This document shows positions 1-7,572 of a stretch of 64,000 bases of DNA, piece after piece (position 1 is the first letter of the stretch; each line of letters starts with the position of its first letter). A program made the position numbers and the translations under genes. Where the stretch lies: assembly GCF_030486405.1 (NCBI RefSeq), contig NZ_CP129613.1:1116001-1180000 (forward strand), in the 5' to 3' direction. Source of the stretch: Mycolicibacterium sp. HK-90 (GTDB lineage Bacteria; Actinomycetota; Actinomycetes; Mycobacteriales; Mycobacteriaceae). The notes under the pieces are model-generated. The model was not told the DNA's origin and did not search any database. It saw nothing but the letters and a program-made list of their open reading frames with translations.

Positions 1-928
1 CGATCGCGAAGTCCCGCAATCCCGGATTGGCGCTGGATCCGATCACCACCTGTGCGACGGGTTCACCGGCGACCTCGCAGACCGGGACGACGTTGCCGGG
101 GGACGACGGCTTGGCGATGAGCGGTTCGAGCGCCGACAGGTCGATCTCCTCGTCGATGTCGTAGCGCGCGCCCTCGTCGGCGACGAGTTCCACCCAATCG
201 TCGCCGCGGTCCTCGGCGGTCAGGAACTCACGCACCGCGTCGTCGCTGGGGAACACGGTGGTGGTGGCGCCGAGTTCGGCGCCCATGTTCGCGATGACGT
301 GGCGGTCCATGGCCGACAGTCCGGCCAGGCCGGGGCCGTAGTACTCCATGATCCGGTTGACGCCGCCCTTGACGTCGTGGCGCCGCAGCATCTCCAGGAT
401 CACGTCCTTGGCCGAACACCATTGCGGCAGCTCGCCTTCCAGCCGGATACCCCATACTTCCGGGGCGCGTAGGTGCAGCGGCTCACCGGCGATGGCCAGC
501 GCCACCTCCAGGCCGCCGACACCGATCGCGAGCATGCCGAGCGATCCGGCGGCCGGCGTGTGCGAGTCCGAACCCACCATGGTCTTGCCCGGTATCCCGA
601 AGCGCTGCATGTGCGTCGGATGTGAAACACCGTTGCCGGGTTTGGAGAACCACAGGCCGAAATGTGCTGCGGCGGTGCGCAGGTATTCGTGGTCCTCGGC
701 GTTCTTCTCGTCGGTCTGCAGCAGATTGTGGTCGACGTACTGAACGCTCACCTCGGTGCGGGCCCGGTCGAGGCCGAGTGCCTCGAGTTCCTGCATCACC
801 AGGGTGCCGGTGGCGTCCTGCGTCAGCGTCTGGTCGATCCGGATCGCGATCTCGTCACCGGGTGTCATCGACCCGGAGACGAGATGCGAACCGATCAACT
901 TCTGCGTGACGCTCTCCGGCATCTTCAC
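1..928 (-). CDS. Aconitase-family hydratase, N-terminal part (cut by window edge)
   Basis: Only the first 309 residues are inside the window; the gene runs off the left edge. The protein looks like the short (about 650-residue) putative aconitate hydratase class, with the conserved runs TLTQDATGTLVMQELEALGL, QYVDHN, GNGVSHPTHMQRFG and VGSDSHTPAAGSLGMLAIG. The expected role is cytoplasmic isomerisation of citrate/isocitrate or a related tricarboxylate with a 4Fe-4S cluster. I chose GTG 928 because a GGGGAA sequence lies about 7 bases upstream; ATG 922 is the alternative. The position equivalent to the GSCTN cluster motif of classical aconitases reads GSSAN (Ser299). The substrate cannot be decided from this part alone. 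Confidence 0.85.
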   Translation of the reverse strand, partial: MKMPESVTQKLIGSHLVSGSMTPGDEIAIRIDQTLTQDATGTLVMQELEALGLDRARTEVSVQYVDHNLLQTDEKNAEDHEYLRTAAAHFGLWFSKPGNGVSHPTHMQRFGIPGKTMVGSDSHTPAAGSLGMLAIGVGGLEVALAIAGEPLHLRAPEVWGIRLEGELPQWCSAKDVILEMLRRHDVKGGVNRIMEYYGPGLAGLSAMDRHVIANMGAELGATTTVFPSDDAVREFLTAEDRGDDWVELVADEGARYDIDEEIDLSALEPLIAKPSSPGNVVPVCEVAGEPVAQVVIGSSANPGLRDFAI

Positions 929-965
929 AGCGTTCCCCGGCCGCAGCCGGGTGAAACCAGCGCGG

Positions 966-1790
966 TCAGCCTTGCGCCAGCACCGACACCGGCTGCCACT
1001 GCTCCCACGTCGCCAGCCGGCTCTCGTAGTCGGCCTTGGCCAGCTCCAGCGGCAGTTCGCCGAAGAACACCCGTAGCGGCGGGTTCTCGGCGTCGACGAT
1101 CTTGAGCACGGCTTCGGCCGATGCGCGGGGGTCACCGGGTCTGGCCGCCCGTTGCGACCGCACCCGGTCCGCGGCCGCATGTGCCTCGGCGTAGACGGGC
1201 AGTGGTGTCGCGCGCTTGGCGGAGGGACCGGACCAGTCGGTGGAGAAGCCACCGGGCTCGATCAGCGTCACGTGTACGCCGAAGGGCGCCACCTCGGCGG
1301 CCAACGATTGCGAAAGGCCTTCCAGCGCCCATTTGGATGCGTGGTAGGCGCCCAGGTTCTCGAATGCGACGACGCCGCCGATCGACGACACCTGCAGGAT
1401 GTGGCCGCTGCCCTGGACCCGTAGATAGGGCAGTGCGGCCTGGGTGATCCAGAGGGCGCCGAACAGGTTGGTTTCGATCTGGTCGCGCACCTCGGACTCC
1501 GACAATTCCTCCACGAAACCGAACTGGCCGTAGCCGGCGTTGTTGGCCACGATGTCGAGCCGGCCGAAATGCGCGTGGGCCTGCCTGACCGCGGCGAAGT
1601 CCGCACCCCGGTCGGTGACGTCCAACCGGATCGGCAGCAGCGCGTCGCCGTATTTGTCGACCAGATCGGCCAGCGCCGCGGTGTCGCGGGCGGTGGCGGC
1701 GACTTTGTCCCCGCGCTCGAGGGCGGCGATCGTCCACTCCCGGCCGAAGCCGCGCGACGCACCGGTGATGAACCACACTTTTGCACTCAT
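966..1790 (-). CDS. Short-chain dehydrogenase/reductase (SDR)
   Basis: 274-residue classical SDR, probably a soluble NAD(P)H-dependent oxidoreductase acting on an unknown alcohol or ketone. The cofactor motif TGASRGFG is at residues 8-15, NNAG near residue 83, the catalytic Ser in QVSSIGG and the YHASK catalytic pair further on; the C-terminal half is the variable substrate region. ATG 1790 is preferred over longer in-frame starts because an AAGGGGG ribosome site lies just upstream and the glycine motif then falls at the usual distance from the N-terminus. It lies next to the aconitase-family gene on the same strand with a 37-base gap, so co-transcription is possible. menG diverges from it. 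Confidence 0.9.
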   Translation of the reverse strand: MSAKVWFITGASRGFGREWTIAALERGDKVAATARDTAALADLVDKYGDALLPIRLDVTDRGADFAAVRQAHAHFGRLDIVANNAGYGQFGFVEELSESEVRDQIETNLFGALWITQAALPYLRVQGSGHILQVSSIGGVVAFENLGAYHASKWALEGLSQSLAAEVAPFGVHVTLIEPGGFSTDWSGPSAKRATPLPVYAEAHAAADRVRSQRAARPGDPRASAEAVLKIVDAENPPLRVFFGELPLELAKADYESRLATWEQWQPVSVLAQG

Positions 1791-1921
1791 GATCAAACCC
1801 CCTTCGACGAGTCTTTCCGTGCGGTTCAAGGCTTCGGCTGCCATTGCCCATTCCCGGTCCATACCGACTGGCAGCAAGTCCACAGTCACTCGCCAGCCAG
1901 GCGCCCGGTAGCGTCAGCAGC

Positions 1922-2614
1922 GTGAGTCGAGCGAGCCTGGAGAAAGACCCCCACGACGTGGCGTCGATGTTCGATGCCGTGGCACGGCGCTACGACCTGA
2001 CCAACACGGTGCTCTCGCTCGGGCAGGACCGGTTCTGGCGCCGTCAGACCCGCGCGGCGCTCGGCATCGGTCCCGGCGACAAGGTGCTCGACCTGGCCGC
2101 GGGGACCGCGGTGTCCACGGTCGAGTTGGCGAGTTCGGGTGCGTGGTGTGTGGCCGCGGACTTCTCCGTCGGCATGCTCGCGGCCGGCGCGTCCCGCCCC
2201 GTGCCCAAGGTGGGAGCCGACGCCACCCGGCTGCCGTTCGCCGACGGCGTGTTCGATGCGGTCACGATCAGCTTCGGGTTGCGCAACGTGGTCGATCATG
2301 TGGCGGGACTGCGCGAGATGGTGCGGGTGACGCGGCCCGGCGGCAGGCTGGTGGTGTGTGAGTTCTCCACGCCGACCAACCGCGCGTTCGCCACGCTCTA
2401 CAAGGAGTACCTGATGCAGGCCCTGCCGCGGATGGCCACCGCGGTGTCGAGCAACCCGGACGCCTACGTATACCTGGCCGAGTCGATCCGGGCCTGGCCC
2501 GATCAGGCCGAGTTGGCCCGGCGCATCGGCGCGGCCGGGTGGTCACAGGTCAAGTGGCGCAACCTGACCGGTGGCATCGTGGCGCTGCATGCCGCCACCA
2601 AGCCCGCCCCCTGA
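1922..2614 (+). CDS. menG: Demethylmenaquinone methyltransferase MenG (UbiE family)
   Basis: 230-residue class I SAM methyltransferase making the last methylation in menaquinone synthesis (demethylmenaquinone to menaquinone). It shows the UbiE signature: [20 protein letters not shown] at the N-terminus, the SAM loop [25 protein letters not shown], and the C-terminal [12 protein letters not shown]. It matches M. tuberculosis MenG (Rv0558) closely in length and sequence as I recall it. I start at GTG 1922 (V-S-R-A-S-L-E-K-D), which reproduces the known N-terminus; the open frame extends further upstream without family similarity. In M. tuberculosis menJ lies a few genes away; here about 21 kb of accessory genes separate them. 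Confidence 0.95.
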   Translation: MSRASLEKDPHDVASMFDAVARRYDLTNTVLSLGQDRFWRRQTRAALGIGPGDKVLDLAAGTAVSTVELASSGAWCVAADFSVGMLAAGASRPVPKVGADATRLPFADGVFDAVTISFGLRNVVDHVAGLREMVRVTRPGGRLVVCEFSTPTNRAFATLYKEYLMQALPRMATAVSSNPDAYVYLAESIRAWPDQAELARRIGAAGWSQVKWRNLTGGIVALHAATKPAP

Positions 2615-2620
2615 CGGCAC

Positions 2621-2682
2621 CGCGAGCGACCGTGTCTGTACACCGACACGCCGCATCTTCCGTACCGTAGCGGTCGCTCGTC
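2621..2682. repeat. Dispersed intergenic palindrome, family 1, copy A
   Basis: The terminal arms CGAGCGACCG (2623-2632) and CGGTCGCTCG (2671-2680) are perfect inverted repeats. Between them lie TGTCTGTACACCGACACG and CGTACCGTAG. Two further copies with the same arms and the same TGTACGCCGACAC core lie at 27117-27179 and 27332-27395. It starts 7 bases after the menG stop codon and could also act as a transcription-stopping hairpin. Confidence 0.8.
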
Positions 2683-2755
2683 GGGCATGAGTTGGCCGAG
2701 CAGCGGGCGGTGGGCCGCCGTACCTCAACGTCGATGTGCCCCACGCGGTGTGAAT

Positions 2756-2822
2756 GGGGTACGGGATTACCCCAGCCCTCCGGTTGACCGCGCTTTAGCG
2801 TTCGAGCACGACGCAAAGCGCG
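2756..2822 (+). promoter_or_regulatory. Two hairpins in the leader of the following gene
   Basis: GGGGTA (2756-2761) pairs with TACCCC (2768-2773) around a 6-base loop. Further on, CGCGCTTTAGCGT (2789-2801) pairs with ACGCAAAGCGCG (2811-2822), 12 pairs with one bulge. The second hairpin ends 8 bases before the GGGGAGGGAA ribosome site of the gene at 2846. It may be an operator or a leader structure that controls translation; no known riboswitch class was recognised. Confidence 0.4.
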
Positions 2823-2845
2823 TCTGCCAAGGGGAGGGAATCAAC

Positions 2846-3355
2846 ATGACTGGAATCATCACGCCGGCGTCGTTCGAGACGGAAGAGTTGCTGAACATTC
2901 CGGTGCCGAGCAGCGGAACCCAATGCCGGGTCATATCCGGCTATGCGAACTTCATGGACAAGGACATCAACAACGTCTACGGCGCACCGATCGGGCTGGA
3001 ACCCCTGCCGGGAAGTGATGTGCTGCAAGACCTCCCGCTCAGTGGCGACTTCTATCCGAACGACGACGACAAGACCTGGCGGGCCCATGAGGTGCACATG
3101 GAGGTCGGCCCGCCGTGGCGCAGTGTGCGGGATGTCTCGCCGATCGTCACCGTGGCCGGATTCTCGTTCAGGGACAACGATTCGGCCGACGCGTCGGGAA
3201 CCGAGATCCGCAGCTGCACCTGGGACACGGTGGGGCTCACCGGCGACCAGAGCAACTTCGAACGGATCCGCCTCAAGGTCGATGTCCGGATGTGCGGCGG
3301 CCAGGACTACTCGATCATCAAGCTCGCCTACCATCTGGTGGCCGTGGGGCGGTAG
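2846..3355 (+). CDS. Conserved hypothetical protein
   Basis: 169 residues with no recognised domain. The ATG at 2846 follows a very strong ribosome site (GGGGAGGGAA, 2831-2840), so the gene is probably well translated; longer in-frame starts are ignored. There is no signal peptide or membrane segment. The sequence is rich in Asp, Ser, Val and aromatic residues in alternating patterns (VRDVSPIVTVAGFSFRD, RIRLKVDVRMCGGQDYSIIKLAY), which suggests a beta-sandwich fold. The N-terminus MTGIITPASFETEELLNIPV looks cytoplasmic. It stands alone, converging on the lipoprotein gene 9 bases downstream. I do not recognise the family and propose no function. Confidence 0.75.
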   Translation: MTGIITPASFETEELLNIPVPSSGTQCRVISGYANFMDKDINNVYGAPIGLEPLPGSDVLQDLPLSGDFYPNDDDKTWRAHEVHMEVGPPWRSVRDVSPIVTVAGFSFRDNDSADASGTEIRSCTWDTVGLTGDQSNFERIRLKVDVRMCGGQDYSIIKLAYHLVAVGR

Positions 3356-3364
3356 CTCTCGGTT

Positions 3365-4048
3365 TCACCTGGCGTTGGCCGCGAGTTTGTCGACGATGGT
3401 GGCTGCCTGGTCCTGCACGTGGTAGCCACACACCTTGGCCTCGACGGACATCTTGGCCACCACCGAAAGAGCGTGCTGGCAGGCCCATCCGTCGGTGCCG
3501 GCCCGGGTGGTGGTCTGCTTGATCACGTCGCCGTCGACCACGGGATCGCCGATGGTCCAGATGCGGTCGCTGGTCTCATCGCCCGATTTCTCGCGGATCG
3601 GGATCGTGGAGCTCGCGCATTTTCCCCACCATTCTTTGGCGCTGTCGAGCTTGGATTGCGCTTCGGCCTCGGACGCGTAGAGCACCGCGGTCTGTTGGAC
3701 CCAGTGGCGGTGGTCTGAGTCGGGATCCTGGGCCACCTGGTTGCGGACCGCCGTCCAGTAGGTGAACAGGTAGTCCGTGTCGTCCGCTGGAAACAACGCG
3801 GCCATGCACTTCGGATCGCGAACCCGCCAGAAGTTCTTGTCCATGCCCGCGGACTTGCTGGTGAACGAGATGTTGTCGGCTCCGACGATCCGCTTGAGTT
3901 CCTCGATCGGCAGCATCATCTGGTCGAGCTTGATCTCCTCGGGCGACGGCGCTGTGGTCAGGGCGGTGCCGGACACGGTGGAGGTGCAGCCGCTGAGGCT
4001 CAGGGCGATGACCGCGATGGCCATCCACCAGGTTGGGGTTCTGCGCAC
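3365..4048 (-). CDS. Lipoprotein with PknH-sensor-like extracellular domain
   Basis: 227 residues. A signal peptide (residues 1-20) ends in the lipobox LSGC, so Cys21 is probably lipidated and the protein anchored outside the cytoplasmic membrane. The mature part has the features of the PknH-like extracellular sensor domain found in mycobacterial LppH/LprH-type lipoproteins: an N-terminal LDQMMLPIEELKRIVG, four spaced cysteines (DPKCMAAL, GKCASS, WACQHAL, KVCGYH) that should form two disulfides, and the DHRHWVQQTAVLYASEAEA run. The ligand is unknown. The start is GTG 4048; the best GGAGG lies rather far upstream, so this start is not certain. It lies 43 bases downstream of the MpaB pair on the same strand. 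Confidence 0.85.
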   Translation of the reverse strand: MRRTPTWWMAIAVIALSLSGCTSTVSGTALTTAPSPEEIKLDQMMLPIEELKRIVGADNISFTSKSAGMDKNFWRVRDPKCMAALFPADDTDYLFTYWTAVRNQVAQDPDSDHRHWVQQTAVLYASEAEAQSKLDSAKEWWGKCASSTIPIREKSGDETSDRIWTIGDPVVDGDVIKQTTTRAGTDGWACQHALSVVAKMSVEAKVCGYHVQDQAATIVDKLAANAR

Positions 4049-4091
4049 CGACTCATTGTTGCTGCTACCTCCCGCCGATTGCGGCGAACCC

Positions 4092-4790
4092 TCAGGACAG
4101 GAGCCGGGCAGTCACGGCAAACCGTCGCAACGACCGCCGGTCGCGAGAGCCGGCGCTCACGCCGGTCAGTTCGGCGGCCCGCGGATGTTGCATGGCCCGG
4201 ATCGCCCGACGGGGCACGGCCCGCGGCCACCAGTCCGTGGGCGCGAACATCTGCCGGCGGAACGGCTCGAAGTGCTCACCCGCCGACAGCTGTGTGCGGC
4301 ACTGGTCCTCGAAGTACTCGCAGAACGCGGGCCAGTCCGCCGGCATCGGGCGGGTGGAGATCCCGTAGCGGCGATACCACGCGCAGCACTCCCGGTAGAG
4401 CTGCTCGTGCTCGTCGTCGTCCAGTGGCCGGATGAAGGTATTCACCATCAGCACAAGGCTTTCCACGTAGGTGGCGTGCTGAAAGTGGAAGAGGTCTGGA
4501 TTCAGTGCGTGGTACTTGCGCCCGGACGGCTCGTGACCCTTGACGTCCTCGTGGGCGAACCGGATGTACGGGCGCATGTCGACGTCGGTGAAGGCGATCC
4601 GGATCGCCTGGGTCACCGTGCGTTTGTGGTGCAACCAGACGCGCCGGTGCAGCAGTGCGTGCTCCGTGATCCCGGTGGCGATCGCCGGATGCAATGACTG
4701 CAGGCAGACTGCCCGCGGCAGGACGAACAGGAACCGCCGGTCCCGAAGATGGCGGCCCAGCAATGTGTCCGGACCGAGCTCGGTCTCCAC
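4092..4790 (-). CDS. MpaB-type oxygenase (DUF2236), second of a tandem pair
   Basis: 232 residues of the DUF2236/MpaB family, named after a fungal mycophenolic acid pathway oxygenase; the bacterial members are mostly uncharacterised predicted haem-dependent enzymes. Family features include LLHRRVWLHHKRT, MRPYIRFAHEDVKG, YHALNPDLFHFQHATYVESL and DEHEQLYRECCAWYRRYG. It starts at GTG 4790, 5 bases after the stop codon of the first MpaB gene, so the two are almost surely co-translated. The two proteins are clearly different in sequence, so this is not a recent duplication. The arrangement behind mce operon 1 suggests, without proof, that the pair oxidises a lipid or sterol-like substrate handled by that importer. 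Confidence 0.8.
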   Translation of the reverse strand: METELGPDTLLGRHLRDRRFLFVLPRAVCLQSLHPAIATGITEHALLHRRVWLHHKRTVTQAIRIAFTDVDMRPYIRFAHEDVKGHEPSGRKYHALNPDLFHFQHATYVESLVLMVNTFIRPLDDDEHEQLYRECCAWYRRYGISTRPMPADWPAFCEYFEDQCRTQLSAGEHFEPFRRQMFAPTDWWPRAVPRRAIRAMQHPRAAELTGVSAGSRDRRSLRRFAVTARLLS

Positions 4791-4795
4791 CGTCG

Positions 4796-5701
4796 TCAGA
4801 TCAAGGCCTTCTTGCGCCGGATCCGACGGCGCACATCCTTCATCAGCACCGAATAGTTGCCGTTACGTAGTGATTTGGGCAGGAACCGGTTGACCACCGC
4901 GACGAACAGGAACAGGTGCTCGAAGCGGCGGCGGTCGGTGTCGGACCACTCCAGTTCCATCGCGTCCCGGAACACCGGGGCCAAGAAGCCGATGGTCAGG
5001 AATCGCAGCAGCGGCGCCAGGACCAACCGCATCGGCCAGTTGATCATCCTCAAATCCACCAGCACCATCAGGTAATCCCGGACGAACGGCGTCATCTCGA
5101 CGCGCTCGCACGCGGTGTTCCAGTACGCGTCGAAGTCGGCGCGGGTGGCCGGCCACATCTCCTCGAGCACCTGCAGTGTGGTGCCGATCGTCATGGCGCT
5201 CTGGTAGAAGCCTTCGGCCTGCTCCTCCGTCATCTTGCCGTAGAGCAGCTGGTGGGTGTCCTCGTAGAAGATGAACAGGCAGGCCGCCACCCACAACTGC
5301 AATTCGCGGTTGAAGGCGTTGTATTTGACCGGGCTGTCGTCGGTCGACCGGACCTGCCGGTGGGCGACGTTGACGGCCTCGCGGTAGGCATTCTTCTCCT
5401 CGTCGGTGCCGAGGATCGCCACGGTCAGGTACTGCGCGGTGGTGCGCAGCCGCTTCCACGGGTGGTGTACCAAACTGCCTGACTCGACCCGGCTTTCAGC
5501 CACGCCGTAGCCGACCTCGGGCCAGCTCATCTGCATGATCACGTTGGCCGCCGCGCCCGCCGCCGACCAGAAGTCCAGCGCGTCGGTGAGGTCGACGTTC
5601 TTCTTGCGGATCCACCGGGGGATCTGCTGCGTGACGGTGATGCGGGTTTCGGCGGTGGTCAGCCGGGGCTCGGCGGCCAGATCCACATATGTCGCTGGCA
5701 T
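4796..5701 (-). CDS. MpaB-type oxygenase (DUF2236), first of a tandem pair
   Basis: 301-residue DUF2236/MpaB family protein. The family pattern is visible in WPEVGYGVAES, SLVHHPWKRLRTTAQYLTVA, YREAVNVAHRQVRS, YNAFNRELQLWVAACLF and YEDTHQLLYGKMTEEQAEGF, with hydrophobic stretches in the C-terminal half (RLVLAPLLRFLTIGFLAPVF) that may contact a membrane or lipid. A haem-dependent oxygenase activity is inferred from the family only. ATG 5701 lies 36 bases after the stop codon of the Mce-associated gene, on the same strand and without a visible terminator, which makes it a likely distal member of mce operon 1. Confidence 0.82.
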   Translation of the reverse strand: MPATYVDLAAEPRLTTAETRITVTQQIPRWIRKKNVDLTDALDFWSAAGAAANVIMQMSWPEVGYGVAESRVESGSLVHHPWKRLRTTAQYLTVAILGTDEEKNAYREAVNVAHRQVRSTDDSPVKYNAFNRELQLWVAACLFIFYEDTHQLLYGKMTEEQAEGFYQSAMTIGTTLQVLEEMWPATRADFDAYWNTACERVEMTPFVRDYLMVLVDLRMINWPMRLVLAPLLRFLTIGFLAPVFRDAMELEWSDTDRRRFEHLFLFVAVVNRFLPKSLRNGNYSVLMKDVRRRIRRKKALI

Positions 5702-5737
5702 GGAACTCCTCTCAGGGCGAACGATGGCTAACGGGGA

Positions 5738-6352
5738 CTACACGGTCTGCACGTCGTCGACGATCCAGCGGTCGCCGCTGCGTACGAGCTTGACCACCAT
5801 CCGGTACTTCTGGTCACTCCCTTGTGGCGCAGTCACGTTGGTGACGTGCTGATCGACGAAGGCGACGACGGTCGCGGTGTCGCCGTCGAGCGTGTCGACG
5901 ACGACGTGGTCCGCGGTGGCGGTCGCGACGCCCTTGCTGGTCACCACGATGTCGCGCAGCGCCTTGACCATCTCGTCGTACTTGGCCGCGAACCCGGGGG
6001 TGGAATCGGCGACGATGCGCTCACGGTTGGCGTCGATCTTCTGGTAGTCGAAGGCGGCCATCGCGATCAGGTAGTCGCGGGACATCTGGACAGCCTCGGT
6101 ACGCAGGGTGTCGTCGCGGCGGTGGTGATACTCGCTGAGCGACAACATCACCAGGGCTGCCGCGGCGGCAATGGCCACCAGCGCGAGCAGGCCCGCGCCG
6201 ATCCGGCGCTTGAGACCGCCGGGCGCGGCGGTCTCTGGTTCCGAGGCGACGAGGTCGTCGCCGTTCTCGGAGTCATCTGTGTCGTCCGGCGCATCCAAGG
6301 TCAGCACCGATTCGCCACGCTCGTCGTCGGCCGAACTATCGGAATTGCTCAC
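5738..6352 (-). CDS. Mce-associated membrane protein, operon 1
   Basis: 204 residues. The N-terminal 60 or so residues are acidic and disordered-looking (DDERGESVLTLDAPDDTDDS), followed by one membrane segment (IGAGLLALVAIAAAAALVML) and an extracellular alpha/beta domain of the Mce-associated type (SRDYLIAMAAFDYQKIDANR, VVAFVDQHVTN, YRMVVKLVRSGDRWIVDDV). Such proteins follow mceF in most mycobacterial mce operons; related proteins are thought to stabilise the Mce complex. The start GTG 6352 overlaps the mceF stop in a GTGA, so translation is coupled. The protein counterpart in operon 2 has the same layout with a longer acidic tail. Confidence 0.9.
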   Translation of the reverse strand: MSNSDSSADDERGESVLTLDAPDDTDDSENGDDLVASEPETAAPGGLKRRIGAGLLALVAIAAAAALVMLSLSEYHHRRDDTLRTEAVQMSRDYLIAMAAFDYQKIDANRERIVADSTPGFAAKYDEMVKALRDIVVTSKGVATATADHVVVDTLDGDTATVVAFVDQHVTNVTAPQGSDQKYRMVVKLVRSGDRWIVDDVQTV

Positions 6353-7572
6353 TGGGGACCACCTTTCAGGATGCTGCGCCATTTGTAGGCGAGCTGGGCC
6401 AGGGTCGGGATCTTGACCGGGTCGTTGACCACCTCGGGTCCGATCGGGTACCCGGGGGTCTGGGAGTTCTGCAGGCCGAGGTCGTTGGGGCGGGGAGCGT
6501 TGACCGCGCCGCGCATCAGCATGTCGGGAGCGGGTGGGCAGTACATCACCAGGTTGGGTTCTTTCGCGCTGACATCGCCGATGGCCCGCCGGTCGACGTC
6601 GTAGTTGCACACCGGTCCCTGGGTGGCGATCAACGAGAAATCGGCGCGGGTCTGGCCGGTGGCGTCCACCTTGACGATCGAGGTCAGGTCCTGCAACCCC
6701 TTGGGAATCGTGGCGAGCCCGGTCTGCAGCGAGTCGGTACGGTCACCGATGATGGGCGTGACGGTGGCCAGGTTGGCCAGCGTGGCGCCGAAAGTGCCCT
6801 GGTACGTGTCCAGTACGCGCTGCAGGGAGCTGAGGGCGGCCGGGGACCGGTCGGTCAGATAGAGAAAGGCCGGTCCGCTGCCGTCGAGCTGATTGGCCAG
6901 CCGCGCGCTGGCTCCCATGCCGCGGACGAATGTGTCGCCCTGGCCGGACATGGTGGTGACCAGTGCTGCGGTGCCCTCGATCAGCGGCTGCAGTTGTCCG
7001 GCCTGGTTGCGGATCCGGGTCGACATGTCCGATGAGTTGTCGATCAGCATGGCGAGATCGGGGCCGAGCCCGTCGAATGCATTCGACAGTTCGGTGCCGA
7101 CCGACTGAACCGCCTGGGCGTCAATGCCTTTCACGAGCTGCGCGGTGTCGCCCATGATGCGGTCCATCTGGATCGGCTGCCGGTCGGCCGGTGCGGCGAT
7201 GGTGTCCCCGGAAGCCAGGTACGGGCCGCCGTCGGACTGCGGCATGATGTCGACGCTCTGGATTCCTGCCGCGGTCCCCATCCCGACGGTCATGATGGCG
7301 TCGCGCGGGATGCGGGTTTCCGGGTCGATCGACAACCGAACCATAGCGGTGCCGTCGGGGGCCAACCAGACGTCGTCGACGGTGCCGACCTGCACCCCGC
7401 GCACCGTGACACTCGTCCCGGCGGTCAGGCCGAACGCGTCGGCCATCGCGGCGTTGAGGGTCATCGGCGTCCGGAAACCTTGCGGGCCGGCCACATACCG
7501 GATCCCGAAGGGGATGACGATCGCGGCGATCACGGCGAAGATCGCCAGCTGCACCACTACCAGGCGTCTCAA
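6349..7572 (-). CDS. mceF: MceF-type substrate-binding protein, operon 1
   Basis: 407 residues. One N-terminal membrane anchor (VVVQLAIFAVIAAIVIPFGI) is followed by an MlaD domain (about residues 35-115, with GTSVTVRGVQVGTVDDVWL) and a long helical part (to about residue 310) of the kind that forms the Mce needle. The C-terminal tail contains the paired cysteines CNYDVDRR and YCPPAPD. With the other five Mce proteins it should form the hexameric lipid-conducting tunnel through the cell wall. The start is TTG 7572, overlapping the mceE stop codon (TTGA); no better start is available upstream. It ends in a 4-base overlap with the Mce-associated gene. Confidence 0.92.
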   Translation of the reverse strand: MRRLVVVQLAIFAVIAAIVIPFGIRYVAGPQGFRTPMTLNAAMADAFGLTAGTSVTVRGVQVGTVDDVWLAPDGTAMVRLSIDPETRIPRDAIMTVGMGTAAGIQSVDIMPQSDGGPYLASGDTIAAPADRQPIQMDRIMGDTAQLVKGIDAQAVQSVGTELSNAFDGLGPDLAMLIDNSSDMSTRIRNQAGQLQPLIEGTAALVTTMSGQGDTFVRGMGASARLANQLDGSGPAFLYLTDRSPAALSSLQRVLDTYQGTFGATLANLATVTPIIGDRTDSLQTGLATIPKGLQDLTSIVKVDATGQTRADFSLIATQGPVCNYDVDRRAIGDVSAKEPNLVMYCPPAPDMLMRGAVNAPRPNDLGLQNSQTPGYPIGPEVVNDPVKIPTLAQLAYKWRSILKGGPQ

